DNA of 64,000 bases from Streptomyces ferrugineus (GTDB taxonomy: Bacteria; Actinomycetota; Actinomycetes; Streptomycetales; Streptomycetaceae), in contig NZ_CP063373.1 in the NCBI RefSeq assembly GCF_015160855.1, positions 8,903,001-8,967,000 of the forward strand, given 5' to 3'. Every line of letters begins with the position of its first letter. Within the stretch, counting starts at the first letter, position 1. The translations under genes and the position numbers were made by a program. Below are positions 45,361 to 53,426 of this stretch, piece by piece. The notes beneath the pieces are model-generated. The model had not been told where the DNA came from, searched no databases, and saw only the letters and a program-made list of their open reading frames with translations.

Positions 45361-46956
45361 ATGCCGGAGAGGAACAGCCGAGAGAGGAACAGCCCCATGC
45401 CACAGCAATCCCTGCTCTCCGAACGCGGGTTCTATCTGGGCCCGGTGTTCCGGCGCGCGGCGGACCGGCACGGCGCCGTCTTCGTCACCCTGGACCGGCC
45501 GCTGGACGTCCGCCCCGACCTCGGGGTCGATCTGAGCTACCCGGTGCTCGCCGACGTGGTCGACGAGCTGTCCGGCCGGCTGTGGGCGGCGGGGGTGCGG
45601 CCCTCCGAACAGGTGGCCGTCCACAAGACGGACAACGTGGACATCGTCCTGCTGACCTGTGCCGTCTCCCGCATCGGCGCCGTCCCGGTACTGCTGTCGC
45701 CCACGCTGGCCGGCCCGGTGGCCGGGCAGTTGCTGGCCCGGCTGCGGCGGCCCTGGCTGATCACCGACCGGGCCAAGCTGGAAGGCCCGCTCGCGGAGGT
45801 CGCCCTGCCCGCGGGACGCACCCTCTCCGTGGACGACGCCCCCGGCGCCGATCCGCTGGAGAAGTACGCCGGCGCCGAACCCGCCGCACCCGTACGGCTG
45901 CACCCCCGAGAGCCCGCCCTCATCACCCACAGCTCGGGCACCACCGGCGTCCCCAAGCTGGCCGTGCACTGCGCGAACACCATGTGGAACCGGCTCGTAC
46001 CGCAGCAGGCCATGGGCTGGCCCACCCGTGGGGAGACCGCGGCGCTGCACATGTCCTTCGTGCACTCGCGCTTCTACCATCTGCTCGGCGTCCTGCTGCA
46101 CTTCGGCAGCCCGCTGGTGCTGATCACCGACCCGGCGCCGGACAAGGTCGCCCCGCTGCTCGTCCGGCATCGCCCCGGCATCGTCGAGACCCACCCCAAC
46201 ACCTTCGTGCTGTGGGAGGAGCTCGCCGACGCGCCCGGCGCCCCGCTGTCCCGGGTGCGGTCGTACGGCTCCACGTTCGACGCGATCCATCCGCGCACCG
46301 TACGGCGGCTGCTGGACGCCTCGAAGCGCCGTACGCCCTGGCTGATCCAGCTGTACGGGCAGAGCGAGACGGGCCCCGTCGCGTTCCAGTGGTTCACCCG
46401 GCGCAGCGCCGCCCGCGCGGACGGCCGCCGGGTCGGGACCGGCATCCCCGGCTTCACCCGGGTCCGTGTCACCGACGCCGAGGGCAGGCGGGTCGCGCCC
46501 GGGACCCCCGGCCGGATCGAGGCCCGCACCAGGGGCCGCATCCTCACCTACCTCGGCATGCAGGACCGCTACGACCGGCAGCTCGACGACGGCTGGTGGG
46601 AGATGGGCGACATGGGCTACCGGAGCCGACTGGGCGCCCTGCATCTCATAGACCGGGAGATCGACCAGATCGACGCCGTGCACAGCAATCTGGAGGTCGA
46701 GGACACGCTGATGTCCCGCCTTGAGGAGCTGCGCGAGATCGTCATCGTGCCCGGCGTGGACCGCGAGCCGGTGCCGGTGGTGTGCGTGCGGGGCGAGCGG
46801 CCGCTGGACCCGGAGCGCTGGCGGAGGGCGACGGCCGATCTGCCCGCGATGGCCGAGCCCCGGCAGTGGCGGTTCGAGGAGCTGCCGATGACCGCGACCT
46901 GGAAGGTGAAGCGGGTGGAGATCACCCGCATGCTGACCGAGGGCGCGCTCAGGTGA
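45361..46956 (+). CDS. Second AMP-forming ligase (ANL superfamily), substrate unknown
   Basis: A protein of 531 residues (519 if it starts at ATG 45397). A3 motif THSSGTTGVPKLAVH, A5 YGQSETGPVAFQWF, A7 GWWEMGDMGYRS, A8 LIDREIDQIDAVHSNLEVE. The C-terminal A10 segment is PMTATWKVKRVE: the catalytic lysine is present but the usual Gly before it is Trp. It is unlike the benzoate-type ligase upstream, so a different acid is expected. With no carrier-protein gene nearby, it could form a CoA ester or directly an amide. It starts 2 bases after the preceding stop. Its own stop overlaps the monooxygenase start (GTGA). Confidence 0.78.
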   Translation: MPERNSRERNSPMPQQSLLSERGFYLGPVFRRAADRHGAVFVTLDRPLDVRPDLGVDLSYPVLADVVDELSGRLWAAGVRPSEQVAVHKTDNVDIVLLTCAVSRIGAVPVLLSPTLAGPVAGQLLARLRRPWLITDRAKLEGPLAEVALPAGRTLSVDDAPGADPLEKYAGAEPAAPVRLHPREPALITHSSGTTGVPKLAVHCANTMWNRLVPQQAMGWPTRGETAALHMSFVHSRFYHLLGVLLHFGSPLVLITDPAPDKVAPLLVRHRPGIVETHPNTFVLWEELADAPGAPLSRVRSYGSTFDAIHPRTVRRLLDASKRRTPWLIQLYGQSETGPVAFQWFTRRSAARADGRRVGTGIPGFTRVRVTDAEGRRVAPGTPGRIEARTRGRILTYLGMQDRYDRQLDDGWWEMGDMGYRSRLGALHLIDREIDQIDAVHSNLEVEDTLMSRLEELREIVIVPGVDREPVPVVCVRGERPLDPERWRRATADLPAMAEPRQWRFEELPMTATWKVKRVEITRMLTEGALR

Positions 46957-48140
46957 ACCCGGTCGTCGTGGTGGGCGCCGGCCCCGTGGGCCTGTCGGCG
47001 GCGCTCGGGCTGCGCGCGCACGGGCTGGACGTCGTCCTGCTGGAGGCCGACCCGAAGGACCGCGAACGGCCCGGCAGCCGGGCCCTGTTCGTGCACCGGG
47101 AGACCCTCGGGCTGCTCGACGGCATGCGGCCGGGGCTGGCCGCCGAGATCACCTCGTACGGACGGACCTGGCACACCAAGCGCACCCTGTACCGGGGCCG
47201 GGAGGTGTACTCCCGCACCTTCCCGCCCCCGTCCGGCCCTCCGGGACTCCCGCCCTTCACCAGCCTGCGCCAGGTGGACACCGAACGCTTCCTGCGGGCG
47301 GCCTGCGAGCGGGCCGGGGTGGAGTTCGTCTGGGAGGCCCGCGTCACCGGCGTAAGCACCACGGAGTCCGGGGTCCGGCTGACCGCCGACGACGGACGGG
47401 AGTGGACCGGCGCGTACGCCGTCGCCGCCGACGGGGCCCGCTCCACCGTCCGGCGCGAGCTGGGCATCGCCATGGAGGGCACCCGCGGCGAGGGCTTCCA
47501 CGTCGTCGTCGACGTGGCCGACGTCCCGGGCGCCGAACAGCCTGGGGAGCGGGTCTTCCACTACGAGCACCCGGGGGTCGGCGGACGCAGCGTGATGCGG
47601 GTGCCCTTCACCGGGGGGTTCCAGGTCGACCTGCAGTGCCGCGACGACGACACGGAGGAGGCGTACGGCACCGAGGAGGCCGTACGGCGCTGGCTGCCGG
47701 CGGTCGTCGGGGACGGGTACGGCGAGCGGATCCTGTGGGTGTCGACGTACCGCTTCCTGCGCAAGGTGGCGGCCTCGTTCACCGACTCCCACCGCCGGGT
47801 GCTGCTCGTCGGGGAGGCGGCGCATCTCTTTCCGCCGTTCGGGGCACGCGGGATGAACAGCGGGATCGCCGACGCGGCGGCGGCAGCGGACGCCATCGCG
47901 GCGGGGACGGCCGAGGCGGTCGCCGACTTCGCCGAAGTCCGGCGCGCCGCGGGCCTGTTCAACAGCGCCGCCGCCGGCAGGGCACTGGATCACCTGCGGC
48001 CCCGGCGCCGGACCGTACGGGCCAGGCAGCGCGCGGCGGCGGTGCTGGCGCCGGTGCTGCCGTGGTGCGGTTCGTGGCTGGAGCACGCGCCGTACGGCCC
48101 TCGGCACGGGGCGCCAGCGGTGGCGGGCGGCAAATACTGA
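46953..48140 (+). CDS. FAD-dependent aromatic monooxygenase (UbiH/PHBH-like)
   Basis: A protein of 395 residues. GxGxxG motif in VVVVGAGPVGLSAALGLRAHG at the N-terminus, the middle DG motif in YAVAADGARSTVRRELG, and the second FAD motif VLLVGEAAHLFPPFGARGMNSGIADA. These define class A flavin hydroxylases that hydroxylate phenolic or aromatic acid rings. The last ~60 residues are Arg-rich. GTG 46953 overlaps the ligase stop. The predicted role is hydroxylation of a p-aminobenzoate-derived ring, or N-oxidation; the choice is open. Confidence 0.85.
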   Translation: MNPVVVVGAGPVGLSAALGLRAHGLDVVLLEADPKDRERPGSRALFVHRETLGLLDGMRPGLAAEITSYGRTWHTKRTLYRGREVYSRTFPPPSGPPGLPPFTSLRQVDTERFLRAACERAGVEFVWEARVTGVSTTESGVRLTADDGREWTGAYAVAADGARSTVRRELGIAMEGTRGEGFHVVVDVADVPGAEQPGERVFHYEHPGVGGRSVMRVPFTGGFQVDLQCRDDDTEEAYGTEEAVRRWLPAVVGDGYGERILWVSTYRFLRKVAASFTDSHRRVLLVGEAAHLFPPFGARGMNSGIADAAAAADAIAAGTAEAVADFAEVRRAAGLFNSAAAGRALDHLRPRRRTVRARQRAAAVLAPVLPWCGSWLEHAPYGPRHGAPAVAGGKY

Positions 48141-48188
48141 GGACGCGTACGAGGCAAGGATGAGGGCGAGTACGGAGGAGGACCCCGC

Positions 48189-48986
48189 TTGATCACCCGA
48201 CCGGTCACCACCGAGGGGCTGTTGACGTGGACGCCCGGACGGGGCCTGACGCCCGGTGGGCAGGCGGGCGGGCGGCTGCTCGTCGCGGACTCCTGGCTGG
48301 TGCGCGACGGCCGGGTGCGCGGCTTCGACCGGCACCGGGAGCGCTTCGCGCGGGCCTGCGGGGAGTGCGGTGGGCCGCCGCCGCGCCGGCTGGTGGAGTT
48401 CTGGCGGGACATGACCGCCGTACTGCCGCGCGCGGGTGAGTGGTTCCCCCGGGTGGAGCTGACGGAGGGCTCCGGCGAGCTGCGAGTCCTGCTGCGGCAC
48501 GCTCCGCCGCTCGGTGCCGGCATCCGGGTCTGGGCGCTGGGTCAGCCCGATCCGCGTGCCGTCCCGCGCCGCAAGGGACCCGACCTGGACGTCCTGGCCG
48601 AGGTTCGCCGGCGGGCAGCCGACGCGGGTGCGCAGGAGGCGGTGCTGGTCACGCCCTCCGGCGAGGTGCTGGAGTCGGCCACCGCCAGTGTCCTGTGGTG
48701 GGAGGACGACACCCTGTGTCTGCCCCCGTCCCGGCTGCCGCTGCTGGCCGGGGTGACCGCCGGGCTCATCGAGGAACGCGCCCGGCGCTCCGGGATCCCG
48801 GTCGACCGCCGGACGCGGACCGTCGCCGAGCTGGACGGCCGTGAGGTGTGGCTGGTCAACGCGTTGCACGGGATCCGGCCGGTGACGGAATGGACGGGAC
48901 GGCCGATGAGGGCGGCACCGGCGACGCGGGCCCCGGAATGGCGGACATGGCTGGACGACCTCATGGAGCCGCTGCCGGATAGGTGA
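48189..48986 (+). CDS. pabC: Aminodeoxychorismate lyase (class IV aminotransferase fold)
   Basis: A protein of 265 residues, a fold-type IV PLP enzyme releasing pyruvate from 4-amino-4-deoxychorismate to form p-aminobenzoate. The PLP lysine is in VPRRKGPDLDVLAEVRRRA near 130; the phosphate-binding C-terminal part has VLVTPSGEVLESATASVLWW and LAGVTAGLIEE. TTG 48189 is used because GGAGGACC lies just upstream. It follows the monooxygenase by 48 bases. Pairing with pabAB supports the lyase assignment over a D-amino-acid or branched-chain aminotransferase. Confidence 0.83.
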   Translation: MITRPVTTEGLLTWTPGRGLTPGGQAGGRLLVADSWLVRDGRVRGFDRHRERFARACGECGGPPPRRLVEFWRDMTAVLPRAGEWFPRVELTEGSGELRVLLRHAPPLGAGIRVWALGQPDPRAVPRRKGPDLDVLAEVRRRAADAGAQEAVLVTPSGEVLESATASVLWWEDDTLCLPPSRLPLLAGVTAGLIEERARRSGIPVDRRTRTVAELDGREVWLVNALHGIRPVTEWTGRPMRAAPATRAPEWRTWLDDLMEPLPDR

Positions 48987-49040
48987 CCGCGACCGAGAAA
49001 AATCGACTGCCGAAGCCAACCAAAAGTGCGGTCGGTCAAA

Positions 49041-49077
49041 AGTGCGCCGGATCGAATTCAGCCCGACCCGGCGCACT
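49041..49077. terminator. Bidirectional hairpin between pabC and a convergent gene
   Basis: A perfect 10-bp stem AGTGCGCCGG/CCGGCGCACT (49041-49050 and 49068-49077) with a 17-base loop lies between two convergent stop codons. It marks the right end of the pabAB-pabC transcription unit. Confidence 0.7.
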
Positions 49078-49095
49078 CATCGCTGCCCGAATTCG

Positions 49096-49587
49096 CTATT
49101 TCTTTTCGACGGCCGGCTGATAACCACCCGGAACCATGCGCGTCGCAATGGCGATCCGGTTGTACGCGTTGATGACGGTGGCCGCCCAGATCAGTGCCGC
49201 GATCTGCGCCTCGTCGAAGACCTCCGCGGCGGCGGCGTAGACCGCGTCCGGCACCCGCCCGTCGTGCACCAGGGTCACCGCCTCGGTCAACGCCAGTGCG
49301 GCGCGCTCCCGTTCGGAGAAGAAGGGCGTCTCCCGCCAGGCGTTCAGCGCGTAGATCCGCTGCTCGGTCTCGCCCGCGACGCGGGCGTCCTTGGTGTGCA
49401 TGTCGAGGCAGAACGCACAGCCGTTGATCTGTGACGCGCGGATCCTGACCAGTTCCAGAAGCTCCGGTTCGACCTTGGCGTCCCGGGCCGCCGAAACGGC
49501 CGCGCCGTGCAGGGAGCCCATCGCCGCGGACACATCGGGAGTCGTTTTCTTGAGGGCTACGCGGGATATGGAATCGCTATTGCTCAT
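49096..49587 (-). CDS. AhpD-like carboxymuconolactone decarboxylase-family protein (copy 3)
   Basis: A protein of 163 residues. The redox signature CAFCLDMHTKD near residue 58 carries the CxxC pair and His of AhpD-type alkylhydroperoxidases. Upstream, ELLELVRIRASQINGCAFC is typical, and the C-terminal part ALIWAATVINAYNRIAIATR closes the helical fold. It lies 28 bases downstream of mocR on the same strand and is probably cotranscribed with it. It is a divergent paralogue of the two genes at 52471 and 52980. Confidence 0.82.
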   Translation of the reverse strand: MSNSDSISRVALKKTTPDVSAAMGSLHGAAVSAARDAKVEPELLELVRIRASQINGCAFCLDMHTKDARVAGETEQRIYALNAWRETPFFSERERAALALTEAVTLVHDGRVPDAVYAAAAEVFDEAQIAALIWAATVINAYNRIAIATRMVPGGYQPAVEKK

Positions 49588-49615
49588 GAGGCGACTCTAT
49601 CCGTGAATGGGACGG

Positions 49616-51037
49616 TCAGAGGTCGTTATCGCCAAAGGAAATCGAGGACAGCACCGAGCACAATGCGTCCAGCGCCCCGGACCATGCGTGCTCCGGTGGT
49701 GTCCCGTATCCCACGACCAGGGCGTCCAGCGGCTCGACGACGGCGTCGGGGTGGCGGTAGCGGGGATTGAGCCCGTCGACGGCCAGGCCGTGCCAGGCCG
49801 CCGTCCGGAGCACCGACCGCTCCGTGCCGGGCGGGAGTCGCAGGACGGCGTGCAGGCCCGCCGCGATACCGGTGACGCGGATGTCGGGGGCACGGCTCGC
49901 CAGGGCCGAGACCAGCGCGTCGCGGCGCCGGCGGTAGCGCGACCGGGACGCCCGGACGTGACGGTCGTAGGAGCCCGAGGCGATGAACTCCGCCAGCGTC
50001 AACTGGTCCAGGACGCCGGACGTGTCCACACCTCCCTTGGCCCTCAGCACCTCCTCCACCAGGCTCGGCGGCAGCACCATCCAGGCCAGCCGCAGACCGG
50101 GGGCGAGGGACTTGCTCACCGTGCCCAGATGGACCACGTGATCGGGGTCCAGGCCCTGGAGGGCGCCGACCGACTGGCGGTCGTAGCGGAACTCGCCGTC
50201 GTAGTCGTCCTCCAGGACGAGGCCTCCGGTGCGGCGCGCCCAGTCCACCACCGCCGTCCGGCGGTCGCGGTGCAGGGAGACGCCCATGGGGAACTGGTGG
50301 GCGGGGGTGAGCAGGACCGCATCCTCGGTCGTCAACCCGGCCGGGTCCGTGCCGAGTTCGTCGAAGGGGAGGGGGACGGTGCGCAGGCCCGCCCGCCGCG
50401 TCAGCAGCCTCCAGTGCGCGTCCAGGCCGTACGACTCCACCGCCACCGTCGTCGCCCCGCGCGCCCGCAGCACCTCACCCAGCAACCTCACCCCATGCAG
50501 GAACCCGGCGCAGACGACGATGCGTTCGGGATCGGCGCGCACGCCCCTGGCGCGGGCGAGGTAGCCGGCGAGAGCCGTGCGCAGTTCGGCACTGCCGCGG
50601 GGGTCGCCGTAGCCGAGGGCCTGGGAGGGGGCGGTCAGCAGGGCGCGGCGGGCCGCCTTGAGCCACTCGGTGCGGGGGAATGAGGTGAGGTCGGGGGTGC
50701 CGGGGATCAGGTCGTAGGCCGGGCGGGGGTGTTCGCGGGGACGCGAGGTCGTGCTGTCGGTCGGCGGGATCACCGTGCGGTCCGCCACCCGCGTGCCCGA
50801 GCCCTGCCGGGCGGTGAGCCAGCCCTCGGCGACCAGGTCGGCGTATGCCTCGGCGACCGTGTTGCGCGCGACACCCAGGTCGGCGGAGAGCGAGCGGGAG
50901 GAGGGCAGACGGGTGCCGGGGGCCAGCCGGCCGGTGCGGACCGCCTCGCGCAGGGCATCGGTCAGGCCCCGACGCAGACCCGGTCCGGTCGGCTCCACGT
51001 GCAGGTCTACGCCCAAAGTGGCCCACGGTTCCGCCAT
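49616..51037 (-). CDS. MocR-family (GntR + aminotransferase) transcriptional regulator
   Basis: A 473-residue regulator. The N-terminal winged helix (~15-85) has LTDALREAVRTGRLAPGTRLPSSRSLSADLGVARNTVAEAY; the rest is a class I aminotransferase-like PLP domain with VVCAGFLHGVRL, LEDDYDGEFRYDR and the PLP lysine in GTVSKSLAPGLRL. Related regulators (PdxR, TauR) sense PLP or amino compounds. ATG 51037 lies eight bases after TATGGT (51043-51048 on the minus strand), so the transcript may be leaderless. Its promoter lies inside a 73-nt repeat also present upstream of the 52471 gene. Confidence 0.9.
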   Translation of the reverse strand: MAEPWATLGVDLHVEPTGPGLRRGLTDALREAVRTGRLAPGTRLPSSRSLSADLGVARNTVAEAYADLVAEGWLTARQGSGTRVADRTVIPPTDSTTSRPREHPRPAYDLIPGTPDLTSFPRTEWLKAARRALLTAPSQALGYGDPRGSAELRTALAGYLARARGVRADPERIVVCAGFLHGVRLLGEVLRARGATTVAVESYGLDAHWRLLTRRAGLRTVPLPFDELGTDPAGLTTEDAVLLTPAHQFPMGVSLHRDRRTAVVDWARRTGGLVLEDDYDGEFRYDRQSVGALQGLDPDHVVHLGTVSKSLAPGLRLAWMVLPPSLVEEVLRAKGGVDTSGVLDQLTLAEFIASGSYDRHVRASRSRYRRRRDALVSALASRAPDIRVTGIAAGLHAVLRLPPGTERSVLRTAAWHGLAVDGLNPRYRHPDAVVEPLDALVVGYGTPPEHAWSGALDALCSVLSSISFGDNDL

Positions 51038-51081
51038 GGAAATGGACCATACCCCTGGGCTGCCTGACTCCTAGGGTCGAG
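51009..51081. repeat. 73-nt direct repeat, left copy (mocR start and divergent promoter)
   Basis: It matches 52395-52467 with two adjacent-position mismatches (TTCC versus TCTC). It contains the first ten codons of mocR and its promoter, with TGGACC, CATACCCC and TAGGGT elements. Confidence 0.95.
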
Positions 51082-51182
51082 CCTGTGACCATCCAGCCAA
51101 CAGGGCCAGCCAGCCCAGCAGTTGGCGAGCCTGCGGACCTACTAGATTGGAGGGTGTCCGCAGGCCAACTCGGGGAGTCTCC

Positions 51183-51977
51183 GTGCCACACGACCGTCCG
51201 CTGATCAACAGCAGCCTGCCGCACTCGGCACGGATCTGGAACTATTGGTTGGGCGGCAAGGACTGCTACGAGGTCGACCGGCAGGTCGGTGACGAGCTCC
51301 ACAGAGTGAACCCGGAGATCGTCGACATCGCCCGCGCCCAGCGGGCGTTTCTGCGCCGCACGGTCACTCATCTGACCGCCGAGGTGGGCATACGCCAGTT
51401 CCTCGATGTCGGCACCGGGCTACCGACGCTGGACAACACTCACGAGGTCGCCCAGCGGATCGCCCCCGAGGCACGGATCGTGTACGTCGACCACGACCCG
51501 ATCGTGCTGGCGCACGCCACGGCGCTGCTCACCAGTACCCCCGAAGGCGACACGGCGTACATCGACGCTGACCTGCGCGACCCGGAGGCCATCCTGGAGA
51601 GTGCCGCCCGGACACTGGACTTCGGCCGGCCCGTGGCGCTGATGCTGCTGGGGGTCGTCGCCCATGTCCCGGACGACAGCGCCTACGCGATCGTCGACCG
51701 TCTGTTGGACGCCCTGCCGTCCGGCAGCCACCTCGTGTTCTGCGACAGCACGGAGGTGTACCGGCCGGAGGCGATGCGCGCGATGGTCGAGCGGTGGAAC
51801 GAGGCGAGCGACAACCCCCGCACGAACCGCACCCCCGACCAACTGGCCCGCTTCTTCAACGGCCTGGAACTGCTGGAGCCCGGCTTGCTCTCCGTCGCCC
51901 AGTGGCGACCGGAGCCGGCCGACGCCGCCCTGCCTACGGAAGTGGACAGCTTCGGCGCGGTGGCATGCAAGCGGTAG
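51183..51977 (+). CDS. SAM-dependent methyltransferase (Streptomyces S-adenosylmethionine MT family)
   Basis: A protein of 264 residues, of the actinobacterial family beginning LINSSLPHSARIWNYWLGGKD. The SAM-binding motif I is FLDVGTGLPT near residue 68, motif II VYVDHDPIVLAHA, and DADLRDPE, VALMLLGVVAHVPD follow. The substrate is unknown; many copies occur in Streptomyces, often beside helix-turn-helix regulators. GTG 51183 follows GGGGAG. It sits within a 1.3-kb insert bounded by a 73-nt direct repeat. Confidence 0.83.
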   Translation: MPHDRPLINSSLPHSARIWNYWLGGKDCYEVDRQVGDELHRVNPEIVDIARAQRAFLRRTVTHLTAEVGIRQFLDVGTGLPTLDNTHEVAQRIAPEARIVYVDHDPIVLAHATALLTSTPEGDTAYIDADLRDPEAILESAARTLDFGRPVALMLLGVVAHVPDDSAYAIVDRLLDALPSGSHLVFCDSTEVYRPEAMRAMVERWNEASDNPRTNRTPDQLARFFNGLELLEPGLLSVAQWRPEPADAALPTEVDSFGAVACKR

Positions 51978-52200
51978 CCGACCCGAGTGGAACCGTCGAT
52001 CACACGCGAGAACGCCACTCCCGCCGGCGGCCCAGCCGCGCACCCAAGCACCCGCCTTGTTCGGGGCCTCAGCGCTAAGGGCTTGCAGATCATCAACACG
52101 TTGTCTTGATCACGCTGCGGCGTGCATGGCGGTGCGGCTGCTATCAAACAGCACGGCGAGGGGTTCCGCGACGCCAGAAGGTGACCCCGTTCTGTACGCC

Positions 52201-52359
52201 ATGGAGAGCAAGGGGTGCGGGCAGAGCAGCGACGGCAACGTGGATCAGGGCGACGGGGCCGAATGGGCCGCCGCTCGCCTCGAGGCCAACCCTGGCCACC
52301 TGACCTACCGGGAGGTCATCACCCGTTCCTACCGATTCGAACCGGGAGAGTGGCTGTGA
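52201..52359 (+). CDS. Small hypothetical protein or gene fragment
   Basis: A 52-residue frame, MESKGCGQSSDGNVDQGD followed by AEWAAARLEANPGHLTYREV and a C-terminal YRFEPGEWL. Codon use is plausible, but there is no clear ribosome site and no recognised family. It may be the 3' remnant of a larger gene within the insert. The 223 bases before it (51978-52200) show no convincing gene. Confidence 0.3.
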   Translation: MESKGCGQSSDGNVDQGDGAEWAAARLEANPGHLTYREVITRSYRFEPGEWL

Positions 52360-52394
52360 CAGATCACGAGCTATTGGCCCCGGTCCAAGAGGTC

Positions 52395-52467
52395 ACGCCC
52401 AAAGTGGCCCACGGTCTCGCCATGGAAATGGACCATACCCCTGGGCTGCCTGACTCCTAGGGTCGAG
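52395..52467. repeat. 73-nt direct repeat, right copy (promoter of the CMD operon)
   Basis: It is near-identical to 51009-51081. The complement still encodes a mocR-like start (MARPWATLGV versus MAEPWATLGV), a vestige with no following gene. TAGGGT (52458-52463) lies seven bases before ATG 52471, a plausible leaderless promoter for the CMD operon. Confidence 0.95.
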
Positions 52468-52470
52468 GAC

Positions 52471-52983
52471 ATGACCACCACGAACGACACCACGACGACG
52501 AGTACGGAGTACGTTCCCGAGCAACCGGCCCGGATGCGCTGGGCCAAGCACGCTCCCGAGGTCTACAAGGCGATGGCCCGCCTGGACGCGGCCGCCAAGC
52601 AGGGCCTGGACCCCGGGCTGGTGGAGCTCGTACGGCTGCGTGCCTCCGCGATCAACCACTGCGCGTTCTGCCTCGACATGCACACCAAGGACGCGCTCGC
52701 GGCCGGCGAGAGCGTCCAGCGGATCGTGCAGTTGAACGCGTGGGAGGAGTCGAAGCACTTCTACACGGAGAAGGAGCTCGCGGCGATCGAGCTGACGGAG
52801 GCCGTGACCGTCCTGACGGACGGGTTCGTGCCCGACGAGGTGTACGAGAAGGCCGCCGAGCACTTCGACCAGGCCGAACTGGCCCAGCTCATCGCGACGA
52901 TCGCGGTGATCAACGCGTGGAACCGGTTCGGGGTGACCACGCGGGCCGTCCCCGGCCACTACCAGCCGGGCGATTTCGAGTGA
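52471..52983 (+). CDS. AhpD-like carboxymuconolactone decarboxylase-family protein (copy 1)
   Basis: A protein of 170 residues. A Thr-rich start (MTTTNDTTTTSTEYVPEQP) is followed by the helical fold with VELVRLRASAINHCAFCLDMHTKDA, holding the CxxC-xxxH redox triad of AhpD. The segment VTVLTDGFVPDEVYEKAAEHFD is identical at DNA level, over 63 bases, to part of the next gene. The family reduces peroxides or acts on lactones; no partner reductase is visible. It is the first gene of a three-gene overlapping operon. Confidence 0.86.
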   Translation: MTTTNDTTTTSTEYVPEQPARMRWAKHAPEVYKAMARLDAAAKQGLDPGLVELVRLRASAINHCAFCLDMHTKDALAAGESVQRIVQLNAWEESKHFYTEKELAAIELTEAVTVLTDGFVPDEVYEKAAEHFDQAELAQLIATIAVINAWNRFGVTTRAVPGHYQPGDFE

Positions 52984-53426
52984 CGGTTCGTACGCAGCTA
53001 CTCGACCGGGAAGTCGCGCGGGCCATGTCCGCGCTCAGCACCGCCGCGAAGAGAGGCCTCGGCGATCCCGCGCTCGCCGAGCTCGTCGTGATCCGGGCCT
53101 CGCAGCTCAACCACTGCGCGTTCTGCCTGGACATGCATCTCGCCATCGCCCGCAAGCACGGCGTCGGTGAGTCGCAGCTCGACCTGCTCGCCGCCTGGGA
53201 GGAGGCCGAGGACGTCTTCAGCGAGCGGGAACGGGCCGCGCTGGCGCTCACCGAGGCGGTCACCGTCCTGACGGACGGGTTCGTGCCCGACGAGGTGTAC
53301 GAGAAGGCCGCCGAGCACTTCGACGAGAGCCAACTGGCCCATCTCATCGGGCTGATCGTCGCCATCAACAACTGGAACCGGGTGATGGTCACCCGACGCA
53401 TTCCACCAGGGGGATACACACCGTGA
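52980..53426 (+). CDS. AhpD-like carboxymuconolactone decarboxylase-family protein (copy 2)
   Basis: A protein of 148 residues. It has LAELVVIRASQLNHCAFCLDMHLAIARK, with the CxxC and His of the family, then a DNA tract 53262-53324 identical to copy 1. GTG 52980 overlaps the copy 1 stop by four bases (GTGA), and its own stop overlaps the next start in the same way. It is shorter than copy 1 because it lacks the Thr-rich start. Confidence 0.86.
   Translation: MTVRTQLLDREVARAMSALSTAAKRGLGDPALAELVVIRASQLNHCAFCLDMHLAIARKHGVGESQLDLLAAWEEAEDVFSERERAALALTEAVTVLTDGFVPDEVYEKAAEHFDESQLAHLIGLIVAINNWNRVMVTRRIPPGGYTP

Noticed and set aside
51009..52467. The 73-nt repeats as the ends or target duplication of a transposon
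   Set aside because: They are far longer than usual target duplications, lack inverted ends, contain mocR coding sequence, and no transposase lies between them.
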